64,000 nt of DNA from contig VXCM01002554.1 of assembly GCA_014773175.1 (NCBI GenBank), positions 1-64,000 of the forward strand. Reading direction: 5' to 3'. Positions within the stretch are counted from its first letter, which is position 1, and each line of letters starts with the position of its first letter. The DNA is from Lucifuga dentata (Eukaryota > Chordata > Actinopteri > Ophidiiformes > Bythitidae). The notes beneath the pieces were generated by a model. That model was not told the DNA's origin, made no database searches, and was given only the letters and a program-made list of their open reading frames with translations. The position numbers were made by a program, and so were the translations under genes. Of this stretch, positions 62,854 through 64,000 are shown one piece after another.

Positions 62854-64000
62854 ATTAGTTATAATTAATAATTATGCCCAAATCCCCATGCCCTCATGGG
62901 GGGGGNGGGTTGCTCATGCAATCCCCCACAGATCTTAACATCCCCCCTCTGACCTTTAGGAGCTGCTAATGCATTGACAAGGACTAGATCCGATCCCTCT
63001 GTTGGCTTTGTGCTGGTGCAGACAGGATAGCGTATCAGAGAGGAAATCTGGGTCGTTGCGGTGGTGGGCGAGTTCTTTAGCATTTATGAATCACGTTTAA
63101 GAGTTGGTGGTTGAACACATGGTATAACATCATATATTTTAGGTTACTTCATCCAACCAACGGCGTTAAACCTGTAATCCGGTCCAGACTTCTTTTCATT
63201 TGGGTGTTGCCCTGAGCTGAAATTTATCCGGTACATTGTCCTGGTCTCGTCCTTTGTTTACCTGATTGATGAGATGGCCATTGTTGAAATGGAAACGCAA
63301 GGTGTTGCAGCAAAGCAGTATTGAAAGAAGTAAAGTGATTGACCTGTTTTATGTCATCTTGCATAAGATGACACGTTATACCTTCATCAGGTTCAATTTA
63401 GTATCAGTCTTTTCTCTTTACTCAGAAATGCTGTAAATGTTTGCCAGCTTTAGAAAGGGCTATTCTCCAACTAATGCATCGGCTAAACTGAGTTAAGGCA
63501 GTTTTAACCCTTTTAACCCTAAATCCTTAAAAAAATGGCATATATTTTCAATTCAACCACTGGTAATGGTACGATTACTTATATTCTAGTGTAAGGTACC
63601 AAATGAATTCGCTCGGTGTTTGGTACGGTGAAAAGAAGGCGGTATTGTGAGGCCTTATCTTTTGTTGCCACCTCTTTTTCATACTGCAGTGCTAACAAAG
63701 AGAAATGTTCCCATTCAGGAAATGTGTTTGGTAGCATGATGTTCACAGTCAGACAAGGCCATCCAGACATGCCCCAGCTGCACTCAGGCAAAAATCCCCA
63801 GCGGAGAGCCCAGTACTGGCAGATCTGCTCTCGAAAGGCTGAAATGCTGACAAGTGGAGTCAAAAAAAAAGGATGTGTTTTTGTTCTGATGTTATCTTGG
63901 CTAATCATGCTGGTCCACCTCTGATATGATGGAGGTTCCAGCTGCAGTTAAAGAACGTGTTTATATTAATTTTATATCAGACGACTGATCTGAGAGGTGC
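62854..64000. other. no gene recognised
   Basis: G run with N at 62906. Overlapping ~100-codon frames on both strands at 63579-63924 match nothing recognised. Confidence 0.5.

Noticed and set aside
63579..63924. Overlapping 102- and 109-codon frames on opposite strands
   Set aside because: Neither shows a recognisable family or splice context. Mutually antisense frames of this size are expected by chance.

Overview
This window is vertebrate nuclear DNA, almost certainly from a ray-finned fish. The evidence is two intron-bearing genes of vertebrate families with canonical GT/AG junctions, AT-rich introns packed with dinucleotide and tetranucleotide microsatellites, Tc1-like and L1-like relics, and a very dense TTAA-flanked MITE family. 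No bacterial-type operons, CRISPR arrays or prophage genes were seen.

Two genes can be read with confidence. On the minus strand is a cAMP-dependent protein kinase inhibitor, closest to PKI-beta. It has coding exons at 7793-7652 and 6028-5946 and encodes 74 residues. A likely non-coding first exon ends at a splice donor at 29957/29956, about 22 kb upstream. On the plus strand is a complete ten-exon serine incorporator gene, closest to SERINC2 (34983-42828, 451 residues), with a polyadenylation signal at 43489-43494. The two genes point away from each other. Human SERINC1/PKIB and SERINC3/PKIG, as I recall them, have the same head-to-head layout, so this looks like an old conserved pairing.

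Layout: 1-5.4 kb has simple repeats and LINE/SINE debris. 5.4-30.3 kb is the PKI gene, mostly its giant first intron filled with transposons. 30.3-34.9 kb is the spacer between the genes. 34.98-43.5 kb is the SERINC gene; its first two introns carry a dead Tc1 transposase and two oppositely oriented MITEs. 45.5-46.9 kb is a GC-richer, promoter-like zone with one or two candidate first exons of an unidentified gene. 46.9-64 kb is intron-like or intergenic sequence with more MITEs and no recognisable coding exon.

The dominant structure is the MITE family. About 21 copies of roughly 0.6 kb have long (~90 bp) terminal inverted repeats beginning AGGACCATACC and flanked by TTAA. Together they occupy about 12 kb, nearly a fifth of the window. 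One copy is inserted inside another and shows directly that TTAA is the target-site duplication. The sequence also carries assembly scars: 20 single N bases, seven of them flanked by exact 61-67 bp direct duplications.
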